From: Candidatus Aegiribacteria sp.
GTDB taxonomy: Bacteria; Fermentibacterota; Fermentibacteria; Fermentibacterales; JCC-6
DNA length: 48,639 bases
Direction: 5' to 3'
Assembly (NCBI GenBank): GCA_030620995.1
Contig: JAUXIK010000016.1
Coordinates: forward strand, 1 to 48,639
Below the pieces are notes generated by a model. It made no database searches. It saw nothing but the letters and a program-made list of their open reading frames with translations, and was not told the DNA's origin. A program made the translations under genes and the position numbers. Numbering within the stretch: position 1 is the first letter of the stretch; each line of letters begins with the position of its first letter. Below, piece after piece: positions 32,545 through 41,887 of the stretch.

Positions 32545-35500
32545 AAATACAGACCGAGGACAGTAGAAGAATCAGGACCGATAGAATTATTGCGATTCTT
32601 GTGGGAATCGCAGCCGGAGCTGTTTATCTGATTACCCTTGCACCAAGTGTCAGTTTCTGGGACAGCGGAGAATATCTTACATGCTCCTGGACAGCAGGAG
32701 TACCTCACCCTCCCGGTGTTCCGTTATTTGTTCTCCTCGGGAGATTCAGTACAATTCTCTTTTCTTTCATACCGGCAATAGCTCCAAGAGTTAATATGCT
32801 CTGCGCATTCTCCAGCGCCTTTGCAATTGGAATACTCGCGCGGCTGGTGCAGCGCTGGGGCCACAGAATGAATTTCAGCCGGATATGGTACAGACCGATG
32901 TCGGTGCTGTCAGGATTGATCGCGGCATTCAGCTATAGTATCTGGAGAAACAGTAATGCCACGGAAACCTATGCCACAGCTCTTCTTATAACTTTCATAA
33001 TCCTCCTGCTGTTTGACTGCTGGATTGACAGATACGCCGAGAAGAACGGGAAAAAGAACAAACCGGACAGCGGCGGCTGGGGAGAAGCAAGATACCTCCT
33101 TCTTATCTCATATCTTCTTATTCTGGCTATAGCGAATCATGGAAGCGTTCCGCTCATTACCGGCCCTCCCATTCTGATGATGTACCTGATTTACGCATTT
33201 CGGAAACGGAGCATCATCTGGAAGAAATCCTGGTTTATTCTCACAATGCTGGGCCTTGTTGCCCTGGCTTTCAGCATTCACCTCTATATGCCTTTAAGGG
33301 CAGTACAGAATCCGGAAATCAATGAAACGGATGCATCGGACTGGACTGCCTTTTCGAAAGCTTTCAGCAGAGATCAGTACGGAAGCACATCTATATTTGA
33401 AAGAAAAGGGCCATTTCTCGATCAGATGAAGCTCTATCTTAAGTACCTGTCCTGGCAGTCGGGTCGTGTTGATTACGGCTGGGACCGTCTTCTTGGCGGG
33501 CAGGCCGGTTTTGCTGTATCCATGCTGATGAAGATAATCCTGGTTTTCGGGGCTATATACGGAATTTTCGTTATCGGAATGAAACGGCCGAAACTTCTGC
33601 TGTACCTCGGATTCCTGTTTCTGATGTCTTCTGTTTTCTTCATCTTCCTGATATTGAATTTCAAAACAGGTGTTGAGGGTACAACTCTTGGAGAGGTACG
33701 CGAGCGGGATTATTTCTTCGGAGCTTCATTCGCGTTTTTTGCGATATTCTCCGGAATAGGGCTAGTATCGATACTTAAAGATTTCCTTCCGAACAGATCA
33801 CGGATGGCATGGATTGCTTTACTGATACCGGTCGCATCTCTTGCAGCGAATATGCACAGATGCGACAGATCCGAATCTCTATTCGCAAGGGATTACGGAA
33901 TAAATCTTCTTGAGAGCTGCCCTGAAAATGCTATTCTGATAACAAATGGGGACAACGATACATTCCCCCTCTGGTTCGCTCAGGGAGTTCTCGGTGTAAG
34001 ACGCGATGTCATTGTCAGCAATCTGAGCCTGATGAACACGAACTGGTACGTTGATCAGTTGATTGACCGCGATTCTCTTCTCCTTGATTACAGAAACCTG
34101 GGGCTTGTTGATTCGCTCAGGCCTGTTTTCATCTGGGGTCCTCACTACTTTCATCTGAATACTGAATTCGAACCTGAGTATTCTCCCCTTGATGGTGAGA
34201 TTCTAAGAACAACATTCAATCAGGCATGGCCATGGGCGATAACGGATGACAGACTGGCTATAGCCATGCCGACCGAAGGCCCGGCGAATCAGGGCGCTCT
34301 TTCAATGCAGGATCTTGTACTCCTGGAAATGCTAAGGAGAAGACCTTTACATGGCAGAGAAATCTATTTCGCCGGTACAGTCGCGAGGGACAGCAGGCAA
34401 TTCCTTGAGAATTACCAGGAGATGGAAGGAATCGCCTATCGCGTGACTGAACACCCGGTAGTTAATGCCGTTAACTCTCATCGAGGATGGCAGCTGATAA
34501 ATGACTACCAGTTCACGGGAGTAGATGATCCAGGCGTTTATAAGTGTGATCAGACATTGCAGTTACTCAGGAACTATGTTTCAGCCTATCACCAGCTGGC
34601 ATATCACTATCTTTCTATTGGAGAGCCTGACAGTGTTATGATGGTTCTTGATGGAGCAGAAAGGCTTTTCATAACTCTGACCGACGAATGGGTTGAGATA
34701 CTTCCAACAAGAGCGGTAATTATAGCAAGGCTGGTTGACGGAATGTATGGACCTGCTGCTGCGAGAGATACACTGATTGCACTTTCGCATGAAATTCGAG
34801 ATTCAGGTGTGAGACAGGGAAATCCTGAAATTACTAATTTTGGTATCTATCTCTCTAATCTGGCAACAGGTATTGACGGATCGCTCGGTTATCAGCAGAA
34901 AATCGAGTATGACAATCTTTTTGAAGTGCTGGATGACGGATCCATTCCTTTCGCCTGGCTGAGAGCGGAAATGTCTCTGATGTTTCCTGACTATATCGGA
35001 GCGAGGAGTGTTCTGGATAATATGATTGTGCCGCCTGATACAATGTCCGTGCAGCTCGCGGAATTAGCGCATACAACACTTTCAAGAATAGTGGAAACAA
35101 CACCATTCAATTCAAGGTTGAATCCGATTGAGAGCGGATTATTCATAATATTCGAATATATAGATGTATCCAGCCCCACTGAATTCCAGATTAAATCAGA
35201 TGCTTCTCCCGCCGATATTATCGAGAGCATGATCACACTTGCTTCAAGAGGACAGATCATGTCAGCGATATCAGCAGGACTTGTACTTGCAAACCATATG
35301 GATGATCCTGTCGAGGCATCAGTAATCCAGGCATTCGCGAAAAGAATACTCGATGATGGAGTTACTACTTCCATGGAGTGGTCTGAGTGGTATCTCACCG
35401 AGAGTAACAGAGTGTCACCTGAGGCTGTCGCATGGATGGCTGCTAAAGCCGGACGACCATCAATGATGTATGTCGCTCTATCAAAAAGTGAGATTGTATC

Positions 35501-35618
35501 TGAGGCTCTTCTTAATGAGATTCTCAAGGATCCCGCTTCCTATGCCGCTTCAATTCCCGACCCCGGACGTGCTTCCGGACGGTATTCGTGGGTCAACATT
35601 CTTACAGGGGGTTCCTGA
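32541..35618 (+). CDS. DUF2723 GT-C membrane protein with large C-terminal domain
   Basis: 1025 residues, GTG overlapping the previous stop. The N-terminal part has the DUF2723 signature APSVSFWDSGEYLTCSW with D41 and E44, then GVPHPPGVPLFVLLGR. About ten to eleven membrane helices run to about residue 440. Next is a soluble region (ILITNGDNDTFPLWFAQGVLGVRRDV) conserved in the family, and helical, TPR-like sequence to the end (YHQLAYHYLSIGEPDSVMMVL). DUF2723 proteins are PMT-like GT-C enzymes frequent in Bacteroidetes and relatives and proposed to act in protein O-glycosylation. The glycan operon and STT3-like protein in this window are consistent with that. Confidence 0.9.
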   Translation: MKIQTEDSRRIRTDRIIAILVGIAAGAVYLITLAPSVSFWDSGEYLTCSWTAGVPHPPGVPLFVLLGRFSTILFSFIPAIAPRVNMLCAFSSAFAIGILARLVQRWGHRMNFSRIWYRPMSVLSGLIAAFSYSIWRNSNATETYATALLITFIILLLFDCWIDRYAEKNGKKNKPDSGGWGEARYLLLISYLLILAIANHGSVPLITGPPILMMYLIYAFRKRSIIWKKSWFILTMLGLVALAFSIHLYMPLRAVQNPEINETDASDWTAFSKAFSRDQYGSTSIFERKGPFLDQMKLYLKYLSWQSGRVDYGWDRLLGGQAGFAVSMLMKIILVFGAIYGIFVIGMKRPKLLLYLGFLFLMSSVFFIFLILNFKTGVEGTTLGEVRERDYFFGASFAFFAIFSGIGLVSILKDFLPNRSRMAWIALLIPVASLAANMHRCDRSESLFARDYGINLLESCPENAILITNGDNDTFPLWFAQGVLGVRRDVIVSNLSLMNTNWYVDQLIDRDSLLLDYRNLGLVDSLRPVFIWGPHYFHLNTEFEPEYSPLDGEILRTTFNQAWPWAITDDRLAIAMPTEGPANQGALSMQDLVLLEMLRRRPLHGREIYFAGTVARDSRQFLENYQEMEGIAYRVTEHPVVNAVNSHRGWQLINDYQFTGVDDPGVYKCDQTLQLLRNYVSAYHQLAYHYLSIGEPDSVMMVLDGAERLFITLTDEWVEILPTRAVIIARLVDGMYGPAAARDTLIALSHEIRDSGVRQGNPEITNFGIYLSNLATGIDGSLGYQQKIEYDNLFEVLDDGSIPFAWLRAEMSLMFPDYIGARSVLDNMIVPPDTMSVQLAELAHTTLSRIVETTPFNSRLNPIESGLFIIFEYIDVSSPTEFQIKSDASPADIIESMITLASRGQIMSAISAGLVLANHMDDPVEASVIQAFAKRILDDGVTTSMEWSEWYLTESNRVSPEAVAWMAAKAGRPSMMYVALSKSEIVSEALLNEILKDPASYAASIPDPGRASGRYSWVNILTGGS

Positions 35619-36154
35619 TGATTGATATTCATGCCACAACGGTAATAGGTATCGTTCGAAACGGAAAAGCAGCCATGGCTGCTGACGGCCAGGTAACACT
35701 GGGTGAGACTATTGTAAAAAGCACAGCTCGCAAAATTCGCAAACTGTATTCGGGAACCGTGCTTGTCGGATTTTCCGGTACGGGGGCGGATGCTTTTGCG
35801 CTTGTTGAGAGACTTGAGGAAAAGCTTGAAGCGGCAAGAGGCAATCTGCCTCGCGCAGCGGTCGATCTCGCAAGGGAATGGAGAACTGATAAATACCTGA
35901 GGCAGCTTCAGGCTCTGCTTGCTGCGGTGGACAGAGAGCATGCTCTTATAATCGGTGGTTCAGGTGAAATCGTTGAAGCAGAAGATGGTATTGTATCAGT
36001 CGGTTCCGGTCAGGCGTACGCGCTGGCAGCGGCAAGAGCGCTTGACAGGCATACGAAGATGGGACCTTCTAAAATGGCTCTGGAAAGCATTTCTGTTGCT
36101 TCAGGAATCTGTATATACACCGGTGGTGACATACAGGTAGAGGAGCTTCCTTGA
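35618..36154 (+). CDS. hslV: ATP-dependent protease peptidase subunit HslV
   Basis: 178 residues from ATG 35618 (overlapping the upstream stop as TGATG); an upstream alternative start at 35588 lies inside the preceding gene. MIDIHATTVIGIVRNGKAAM shows a six-residue propeptide before the catalytic N-terminal Thr, as in ClpQ-type HslV. ADGQVTLG is the family signature. Forms a double hexamer gated by HslU, whose gene overlaps by 1 nt. Confidence 0.95.
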   Translation: MIDIHATTVIGIVRNGKAAMAADGQVTLGETIVKSTARKIRKLYSGTVLVGFSGTGADAFALVERLEEKLEAARGNLPRAAVDLAREWRTDKYLRQLQALLAAVDREHALIIGGSGEIVEAEDGIVSVGSGQAYALAAARALDRHTKMGPSKMALESISVASGICIYTGGDIQVEELP

Positions 36155-37467
36155 TGGACAATATACTTACGCCTGCTGAAACCGTTCAATGGCTTGACCG
36201 GTATGTAATCGGTCAGGACGATGCCAAAAGGGCAGTTGCGATAGCACTGCGTAACCGATTCAGAAGACGGAACACTCCTGAAGATATAAGATCCGAGATC
36301 TATCCCAGCAATCTGATAATGATGGGTCCTACTGGAATAGGAAAGACTGAAATAGCAAGAAAAATAGCTGATCTTACCGGAGCTCCATTTGTAAAAGTAG
36401 AGGCAACAAAGTACACTGAAACCGGTTATGTCGGCCGTGATGTTGAATCAATGGTAAGATCTCTTGTTCGCAAAGGAGTGAGTATTGCTGCGGAAAACGC
36501 CCGCAGAAATCGAGAAGAGGAAGTAAAAGAAAATGTTACCGCGAAACTGATCGAAAGCCTTCAGAAAACAGGTTACAGTTCAAGAACGAGCAGCGAACTC
36601 AAGAGTATGCTTGAAAAAGGTATTCTGGAGGATACCGAGATTGAACTCATCCTTGCTGAGAACACACCGCATATGGAAATACTCCCTATAATGCCGGGCG
36701 CGGGTTTTGATAATCCCGCAGGTGAGAATCTCAAGAACCTGATGAACAAGATGATAGGCACAAGAAGAAGACGGAGTAAACTGCCGGTATCAAAGGCTCG
36801 TCCAAGACTGCAGGAGGATGAGATGCGAAGACTGCTTGAGGGGAGCGGTCATATTGAGAAGGGGCTTAAACTGGCACAGGAAGAAGGAATTATTTTCATT
36901 GATGAGATAGATAAGATAATTGGTTTCAATGAGAGTAAAGGACCTGATGTCTCAAGAATGGGAGTTCAGCGGGATCTTCTTCCTATAGTTGAAGGCTGCG
37001 CTGTTCAGACAAGGTGGGGGGCTGTGAAAACAGATCATATACTTTTCATAGCTGCCGGAGCTTTTCACGGATCCAGCCCTTCGGATCTGATTCCGGAACT
37101 GCAGGGCCGATTTCCCATGAGGGTTACACTGAATCCCCTTTCTGAGGAAGATCTTCTCAGAATTCTGATCGAACCGGAGAATTCTCTCTTGAGTCAGTAC
37201 ACCGCGCTCCTTGAAGCGGATGGAGTCTTGATTCAATTGAATAAAAAAGTTGCCGCAGCAGTCGCAAAAACAGCAAATTATCTTAACGAGGAAACAGAAG
37301 ATATTGGAGCTAGAAGATTAAGGCCTGTATTGAGTTATCTTCTGGATGAGCAACTGTTCGGAGCACCTGACCTCGTTCAGGGAAAAATAAGGATTACCGT
37401 TAAGGCTGCAAATACAATTCTTGCAGACCTTGCTGATCGAAGAGAAGATGGTAATTATATACTCTAA
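36154..37467 (+). CDS. hslU: ATP-dependent protease ATPase subunit HslU
   Basis: 437 residues from ATG 36154, with GAGGAG 8 nt upstream. N-terminal TPAETVQWLDRYVIGQDDAK, Walker A GPTGIGKTE, the I-domain in the middle, Walker B GIIFIDEIDKI, and sensor-2 RRLRP. The C-terminal tail ends NYIL, as needed to insert into HslV and open its gate. Unfolds substrates for HslV. Confidence 0.96.
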   Translation: MDNILTPAETVQWLDRYVIGQDDAKRAVAIALRNRFRRRNTPEDIRSEIYPSNLIMMGPTGIGKTEIARKIADLTGAPFVKVEATKYTETGYVGRDVESMVRSLVRKGVSIAAENARRNREEEVKENVTAKLIESLQKTGYSSRTSSELKSMLEKGILEDTEIELILAENTPHMEILPIMPGAGFDNPAGENLKNLMNKMIGTRRRRSKLPVSKARPRLQEDEMRRLLEGSGHIEKGLKLAQEEGIIFIDEIDKIIGFNESKGPDVSRMGVQRDLLPIVEGCAVQTRWGAVKTDHILFIAAGAFHGSSPSDLIPELQGRFPMRVTLNPLSEEDLLRILIEPENSLLSQYTALLEADGVLIQLNKKVAAAVAKTANYLNEETEDIGARRLRPVLSYLLDEQLFGAPDLVQGKIRITVKAANTILADLADRREDGNYIL

Positions 37468-37496
37468 CTTTAAACTGGAGAGGCTCATATTTTAAT

Positions 37497-38078
37497 ATGC
37501 ATCGATCAGTAAATGAAGTTGCATACAAAATTGTATATTACGGACCAGGCCTATCAGGGAAAACAACGAATCTGAGAAGGATTCGTGATATTATAACTCC
37601 CGAGTATAGAGGGCGTCTGGTTACGTTATGCACACGCGGAGAAAGAACAGTCTTTTTTGATTTCCTTCCAATCAATTTCGCAACCATTGGAAATGATCGC
37701 ATAAGGCTTCATCTATATTCAGTTCCGGGTCAGGCATACTACTCACTGAGCAGGCGGGTAATACTCGACGGAGTTGATGGTGTTGTTTTTGTTGCGGACA
37801 GTCAGACTGAACGACTGGATGCAAACCTTGACAGTATTGAAGATCTGGAAACCAATCTTGAATCATATGGCATGGATCTGGCACAGTTGCCCACCATATT
37901 ACAGTTCAATAAACGTGATCTTCCATCTATTGCCCCCCTTGATGAACTTGAAAAACAGTTGAACCGACATGACTGGGCAATGGTTGAATCTGTCGCAATA
38001 GGTGGATCAGGACCAGTTGAAACACTTAAGCTCATGTCTGCCGTTATCGCCAAACAGCATGTGGACCTCCTTTCCTGA
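37497..38078 (+). CDS. MglA-type small GTPase (paralogue 2)
   Basis: 193 residues. IVYYGPGLSGKTTNLRRI (P-loop 16-25), LHLYSVPGQAYYSLSR (G3 region) and QFNKRDLP (G4) match the canonical MglA of Myxococcus more closely than the paralogue at 27337 does. The two share nearly identical P-loops but diverge elsewhere. Again no MglB gene is adjacent. Upstream is hslU (29 nt), downstream an STT3-like protein. Confidence 0.92.
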   Translation: MHRSVNEVAYKIVYYGPGLSGKTTNLRRIRDIITPEYRGRLVTLCTRGERTVFFDFLPINFATIGNDRIRLHLYSVPGQAYYSLSRRVILDGVDGVVFVADSQTERLDANLDSIEDLETNLESYGMDLAQLPTILQFNKRDLPSIAPLDELEKQLNRHDWAMVESVAIGGSGPVETLKLMSAVIAKQHVDLLS

Positions 38079-38129
38079 AACTGAAACCATCATACATTTT
38101 CAGAATACTCAATTAGATGCAGTTGAGAT

Positions 38130-40325
38130 ATGCGGGTAAATAAATATTTCATTCCTGTTGCTTTATCACTTCTGCTTGCTGTTGCCGGCGGCCTGCTCTT
38201 CAGAAGCTGGTTTTCAGATACCATAATGCCTCCTCCTTCGAGAATGCAGGGCGAGACAACACAATCGTACAGATATGCGATAATGATCTCTGAGGGACAA
38301 GCGATACCTTCTAATGATATGCTTGTTATGCACCCTGAAGGAATGTCAACATCAGAGAACTCCATTTTCGAGGAATATCTGGCCGGAGGACTTCATAGAA
38401 TAACAGGCGGTGATTTCAATAGTTTTCTGCGCTTATTCTGTCTGCTGTTTCCGCTTCTGACGATACCTGCTCTATACTTCTGGATGCGTGCAGGTCTCTT
38501 TACTATCCCGTATGCACTTGCGGGCTCCTCGCTTTATGCTTTTCTGCTTCCGGCTCTACTCAGGACCAGGGGCGAATCATTCTACAGAGAAACAGTAGCG
38601 CTTCCACTGATAATTATCCTGGGATGGCTTACAGAAAGAGCGCTTTCACGGAAGAACGGAGACAGTGGAAAAACATATGCTGCTTACATAGCTCCGGGAG
38701 TGATTCTGTTTATTGCTCTTGCCGCATGGAAAGTTACTGCGGCAGTCTCCTTTTTTCTCCTTCTTTACATTCTCTGGAAAGAATGCAGTACGGGTCAGGT
38801 TCCGCGTATGCTAAAGATATCGCTTGCCCTTGCGCAGATATCAGCCGCAATTCTTCTCACTCATATGAGGCATGATGCCGCATGGATAAGTCCTGCAACT
38901 GTAATGGCTCTCTTTCTCATAGTTCCTTCATCAGGGAAAAAATGGCTGTTCTGGACAGCTTCAGCTCTTGCTCTGATATCTGCAATGCCGGGATCAGGTT
39001 CAACCGGACATGTCGGGGCTGTAATTATGGCAAAACTCCGTTTCGCGTTCGCTCATCCATCAGACCCGTCTCTACTTTCACCCGACGCAAGACTGTTCTG
39101 GGTTTCCGGATATACAACGCCAACTCCCGCTCAGTTCCTTTTCCTGTTCGGGATTCCCTTAATAGCAGCAATACCGGGAATACCTTCATTTTTCAGAACA
39201 AAAAGAAATACACTTCTTTTCTGGTTTCTACCTTTTTCACTAGCCGGATATCTCTTCTTTGACCGCCTTCATATCCTGCTCGCTGTTGCCCTGATACCCG
39301 TCATTGCGGAATCACTGAAGAAAACCTGGGCGATCATACCTGTGGTTGTGCTGATTGTCGCTCAATCGATCTTTCCTGCGAGTATCGCTGAAACCCTGTC
39401 ATCCACCGGTCTTGAATTCAGAAATTCCGCATCACTCCTCAGCGATACCGAAGTTGATGATATGATTTTCTGGATTGACAGAAAATCAGAGCCCGATGAA
39501 GCATTTCTCAGTTTCTGGCATATCTCGGGTTTGATATCCGCCTATGCGGAACATCCTGTTGTTACTCATACGTTTTTTGAAAGTGAAAAAAACAGAGATA
39601 CAATAATCAGGTTTGCTGAATTAATATTCCAGCCTGAAGACAGTCTTCTCTCCTTCATGAAAGAGAAGGAATGTGATCTCGTAGTGTATCAGGCGGATTT
39701 TCTCTTTGATAGAAGTTACTCAGGATTGTGTTATCTGGCTGGATTGACTGATATTCCTCCCGATGCGGTTGCTCTGAAAATGCATTACAATCCTTCCTCT
39801 CTTGATTCATTCTCACTTGTATTTCAGGGTCCTTCTCTCCGAATATTCAGAGTAGGAGGAATTGAGGATATATCCCACAGAGAATTCCTGTTTGAGAGGC
39901 GATATTCTCACTGCTACGATAACTATGATGACGCAAGAGCGCTTCTCGCAGACCCGAGATCGGCATCCGGTTACCTTGCCGATACAGGTCTTGAGAATAA
40001 TGATCCGAACATGCTTTCAGCTGCTCTTCTTCTTGGTGTGTCCGGTGGAGGACCGCAGGATGTGACACAGATGATGCTTAATGACCTGATTCAAATGTAT
40101 ATTCAGGGTAACTACAACCTTGACTATCTTGCTGAGGATATTGAGACATTCATGTACTGGTGTGGTTCCATATCGGAGTTGAGACTTCTTCTGGCAAGAT
40201 TCTATGCTTCCAGCGCCAGATATTCGGATGCCATACGTGAATATGATTTACTCCTGGAGGAAGATCCTGGTAACACGGAAGCCGGGGAGGAGATGCAAAT
40301 GCTTCTGAACGAGATTCGATCATGA
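38130..40325 (+). CDS. STT3-like GT-C membrane protein with C-terminal TPR
   Basis: 731 residues with about eleven to twelve membrane segments between 5 and 415. The loop after helix 1 reads SYRYAIMISEGQAIPSND, in the place where STT3/AglB/PglB have DPYYHYR...G. Later RGESFYRETVALPLII corresponds in position to the second acidic motif, and FDRLHILLAVALIPVIAE to the end of the membrane domain. The soluble domain starts EPDEAFLSFWHISGLISAYAEHPVV, resembling STT3 PED-x-LSWWDYG-x-I, but the WWDYG core is FWHIS (462-466). The C-terminus has TPR-like helices (ARYSDAIREYDLLLEEDPGN). Remote similarity only; may be an oligosaccharyltransferase-like or other GT-C enzyme. Confidence 0.65.
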   Translation: MRVNKYFIPVALSLLLAVAGGLLFRSWFSDTIMPPPSRMQGETTQSYRYAIMISEGQAIPSNDMLVMHPEGMSTSENSIFEEYLAGGLHRITGGDFNSFLRLFCLLFPLLTIPALYFWMRAGLFTIPYALAGSSLYAFLLPALLRTRGESFYRETVALPLIIILGWLTERALSRKNGDSGKTYAAYIAPGVILFIALAAWKVTAAVSFFLLLYILWKECSTGQVPRMLKISLALAQISAAILLTHMRHDAAWISPATVMALFLIVPSSGKKWLFWTASALALISAMPGSGSTGHVGAVIMAKLRFAFAHPSDPSLLSPDARLFWVSGYTTPTPAQFLFLFGIPLIAAIPGIPSFFRTKRNTLLFWFLPFSLAGYLFFDRLHILLAVALIPVIAESLKKTWAIIPVVVLIVAQSIFPASIAETLSSTGLEFRNSASLLSDTEVDDMIFWIDRKSEPDEAFLSFWHISGLISAYAEHPVVTHTFFESEKNRDTIIRFAELIFQPEDSLLSFMKEKECDLVVYQADFLFDRSYSGLCYLAGLTDIPPDAVALKMHYNPSSLDSFSLVFQGPSLRIFRVGGIEDISHREFLFERRYSHCYDNYDDARALLADPRSASGYLADTGLENNDPNMLSAALLLGVSGGGPQDVTQMMLNDLIQMYIQGNYNLDYLAEDIETFMYWCGSISELRLLLARFYASSARYSDAIREYDLLLEEDPGNTEAGEEMQMLLNEIRS

Positions 40326-41128
40326 AGCTTGAATTCGTGAAGATGAGCGGCGCAGGAAATGATTTCATAATGTTTAATAATATGGATTCCTCCCTTGATC
40401 ACATTCTGAATACTGATTTTATTAGAACTGTATGCAGGAGAGGGCTATCCGCAGGAGCTGACGGTCTGATTGAAATGAAAGCCGATCCGGAATATCCATT
40501 CAGAATGAAGTACTACAACAGTGATGGAAATCCTGCTGGGATGTGCGGGAACGGAGGCCGGTGCATTGCGATGTATGCTGCCCTGCAGGGTGTCGTACCG
40601 GACAGCAGTGTATTTTCATTCAGAAGTGACGTTGGGATTCACAAGGCTGAAATAACAGCTTCAAACACTGCAAGAATATGGATGACGACCCCGGATATCC
40701 ATTTTCTCAATAAACCACTTGACCTGCCATCGAAAAACATACTGATATCCTTTCTGGATACCGGTGTTCCGCATGCAGTGGTATTTATCGATAAGGATGA
40801 CTTTGATGGTTTCAATGAACAGGCGCCTTTAATCAGGAATAATGAGATATTCGGTGCTGCCGGAGCTAATGTGAATTATGTTTCCATTCTCGGTGATTCC
40901 AGAATCATGATACGGACATGGGAGAGGGGTGTCGAACGAGAAACCCTTGCCTGCGGAACAGGGGCGGTCGCTTCAGCCATTTGTGCGAATGAGCTTTTTG
41001 ACCACAAAACACCGGTCCAGGTTCAGGTGAAAAGCGGACAGATTCTTACAGTTGGAAAGAGCGGAGACGGCTGGTGGCTTGAGGGTGAGGCAAGACCTGT
41101 CTATTCCGCGGTTCTACTGAATATTTGA
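40322..41128 (+). CDS. dapF: Diaminopimelate epimerase
   Basis: 268 residues, ATG overlapping the previous stop by 4 nt. Both catalytic cysteines are present: C75 in NPAGMCGNGGRC and C211 in RETLACGTGAVASA. N-terminal MSGAGNDFIMF is the family opening. Interconverts LL- and meso-diaminopimelate, giving the cross-link residue for peptidoglycan and the lysine precursor. Confidence 0.97.
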   Translation: MKLEFVKMSGAGNDFIMFNNMDSSLDHILNTDFIRTVCRRGLSAGADGLIEMKADPEYPFRMKYYNSDGNPAGMCGNGGRCIAMYAALQGVVPDSSVFSFRSDVGIHKAEITASNTARIWMTTPDIHFLNKPLDLPSKNILISFLDTGVPHAVVFIDKDDFDGFNEQAPLIRNNEIFGAAGANVNYVSILGDSRIMIRTWERGVERETLACGTGAVASAICANELFDHKTPVQVQVKSGQILTVGKSGDGWWLEGEARPVYSAVLLNI

Positions 41129-41141
41129 TCGTAAGAATAAC

Positions 41142-41153
41142 GGAGGTAACTTG
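41142..41153 (+). promoter_or_regulatory. Shine-Dalgarno and TTG start located just before a tRNA gene
   Basis: GGAGG at 41142-41146 precedes TTG at 41151, 30 nt before the tRNA. The reading frame opened here runs through the whole tRNA into the downstream secreted-protein gene. Spacing (4 nt) is slightly short but workable. Confidence 0.4.
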
Positions 41154-41180
41154 AATATCTGTTCAATTCATCGTTTCAGA

Positions 41181-41256
41181 GCGGGTATAACTCAGTTGGT
41201 AGAGTGTCAGCTTCCCAAGCTGAATGTCGCGGGTTCGATCCCCGTTACCCGCTCCA
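41181..41256 (+). tRNA. tRNA-Gly (anticodon CCC)
   Basis: 76 nt including encoded CCA. Seven-base-pair acceptor stem GCGGGTA/TACCCGC, discriminator T as expected for bacterial Gly. Anticodon stem TCAGC/GCTGA closes the loop TTCCCAA, anticodon CCC. The T-arm has TTCGATC. Located 52 nt after dapF, probably processed from that transcript. Confidence 0.96.
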
Positions 41257-41258
41257 GT

Positions 41259-41846
41259 ATTATTCTGGTAATTGTCCTGTTTGCTGTTTCAACATCATTT
41301 GCTTCATTTCAAGATCAGCGGGACTTCTGGCTGGATGCATCGGGATTCCATATCCAATCAGAAGAGAGTACGCACTGGAATCAGTATTCCGAAAGAATGA
41401 TTAAGTCTCAGCTGAAAAATGGAAACAGAAAGGCTTTTATTCCTCTGATCTGTCTTCTCGTCAACAGCGGAAGGATTATTGAAGCAGAGATCTTGATGGA
41501 GGGAAGAGGGAGCATTATTCCTGTGACCAGAAGAGATCTGGGAATTGCCCTTGCATGGTACGGTCGATTCCAGCTACACGCTGCTATCACAAATGAAGTT
41601 GATATTCCACCTGATCTTCAGAATGATGATTACGGATCAGCTATTGCTACTGTGCTGTTACAGGGATGGATGCATACATCACCTGAGGGGAATTTTTATT
41701 CTGATGCGTTTATCGGACCTGCAGATCTTGAGCGTTTGTCTGGAATCTTTTTCTCATCATCTCTTACCTGGGAGCAGAGCTGGATAGGTATGAATGCGCT
41801 TGACAGTCTGTTTAATTCAGGGAATGCTGAAGGTGGTTACAGATAA
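41259..41846 (+). CDS. Secreted TPR-like protein following the tRNA; start uncertain
   Basis: The frame continues from TTG 41151 through the tRNA to 41846 (231 residues if read from there). Downstream of the tRNA it begins IILVIVLFAVSTSFASFQDQ, a clean signal-peptide core and cleavage site, then about 170 helical residues (AEILMEGRGS, RRDLGIALAWYGRFQLHAAI) that look TPR/Sel1-like. No ATG, GTG or TTG lies between the tRNA end and the signal core, only ATT/CTG codons. So either translation starts before the tRNA, or a rare start is used on a processed message, or the 5' end was disrupted. I place the start at ATT 41259 as the first codon after the tRNA. The next gene but one also encodes a secreted TPR protein. 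Confidence 0.55.
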   Translation: MILVIVLFAVSTSFASFQDQRDFWLDASGFHIQSEESTHWNQYSERMIKSQLKNGNRKAFIPLICLLVNSGRIIEAEILMEGRGSIIPVTRRDLGIALAWYGRFQLHAAITNEVDIPPDLQNDDYGSAIATVLLQGWMHTSPEGNFYSDAFIGPADLERLSGIFFSSSLTWEQSWIGMNALDSLFNSGNAEGGYR

Positions 41847-41887
41847 TCAATAATTCAAATTCAAAGAACCAGTGGAAATATCCGGTT

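Noticed and set aside
37870..37895. TGGCAC followed by TTGCCC, reminiscent of a sigma-54 promoter
   Set aside because: Spacing between the two boxes is too short and it lies inside the second MglA gene.
41151..41256. N-terminal 35 residues read through the tRNA as ordinary protein
   Set aside because: The tRNA is perfect in all stems and has encoded CCA, so that stretch is primarily RNA. I list the protein from after the tRNA and discuss the frame as a finding.
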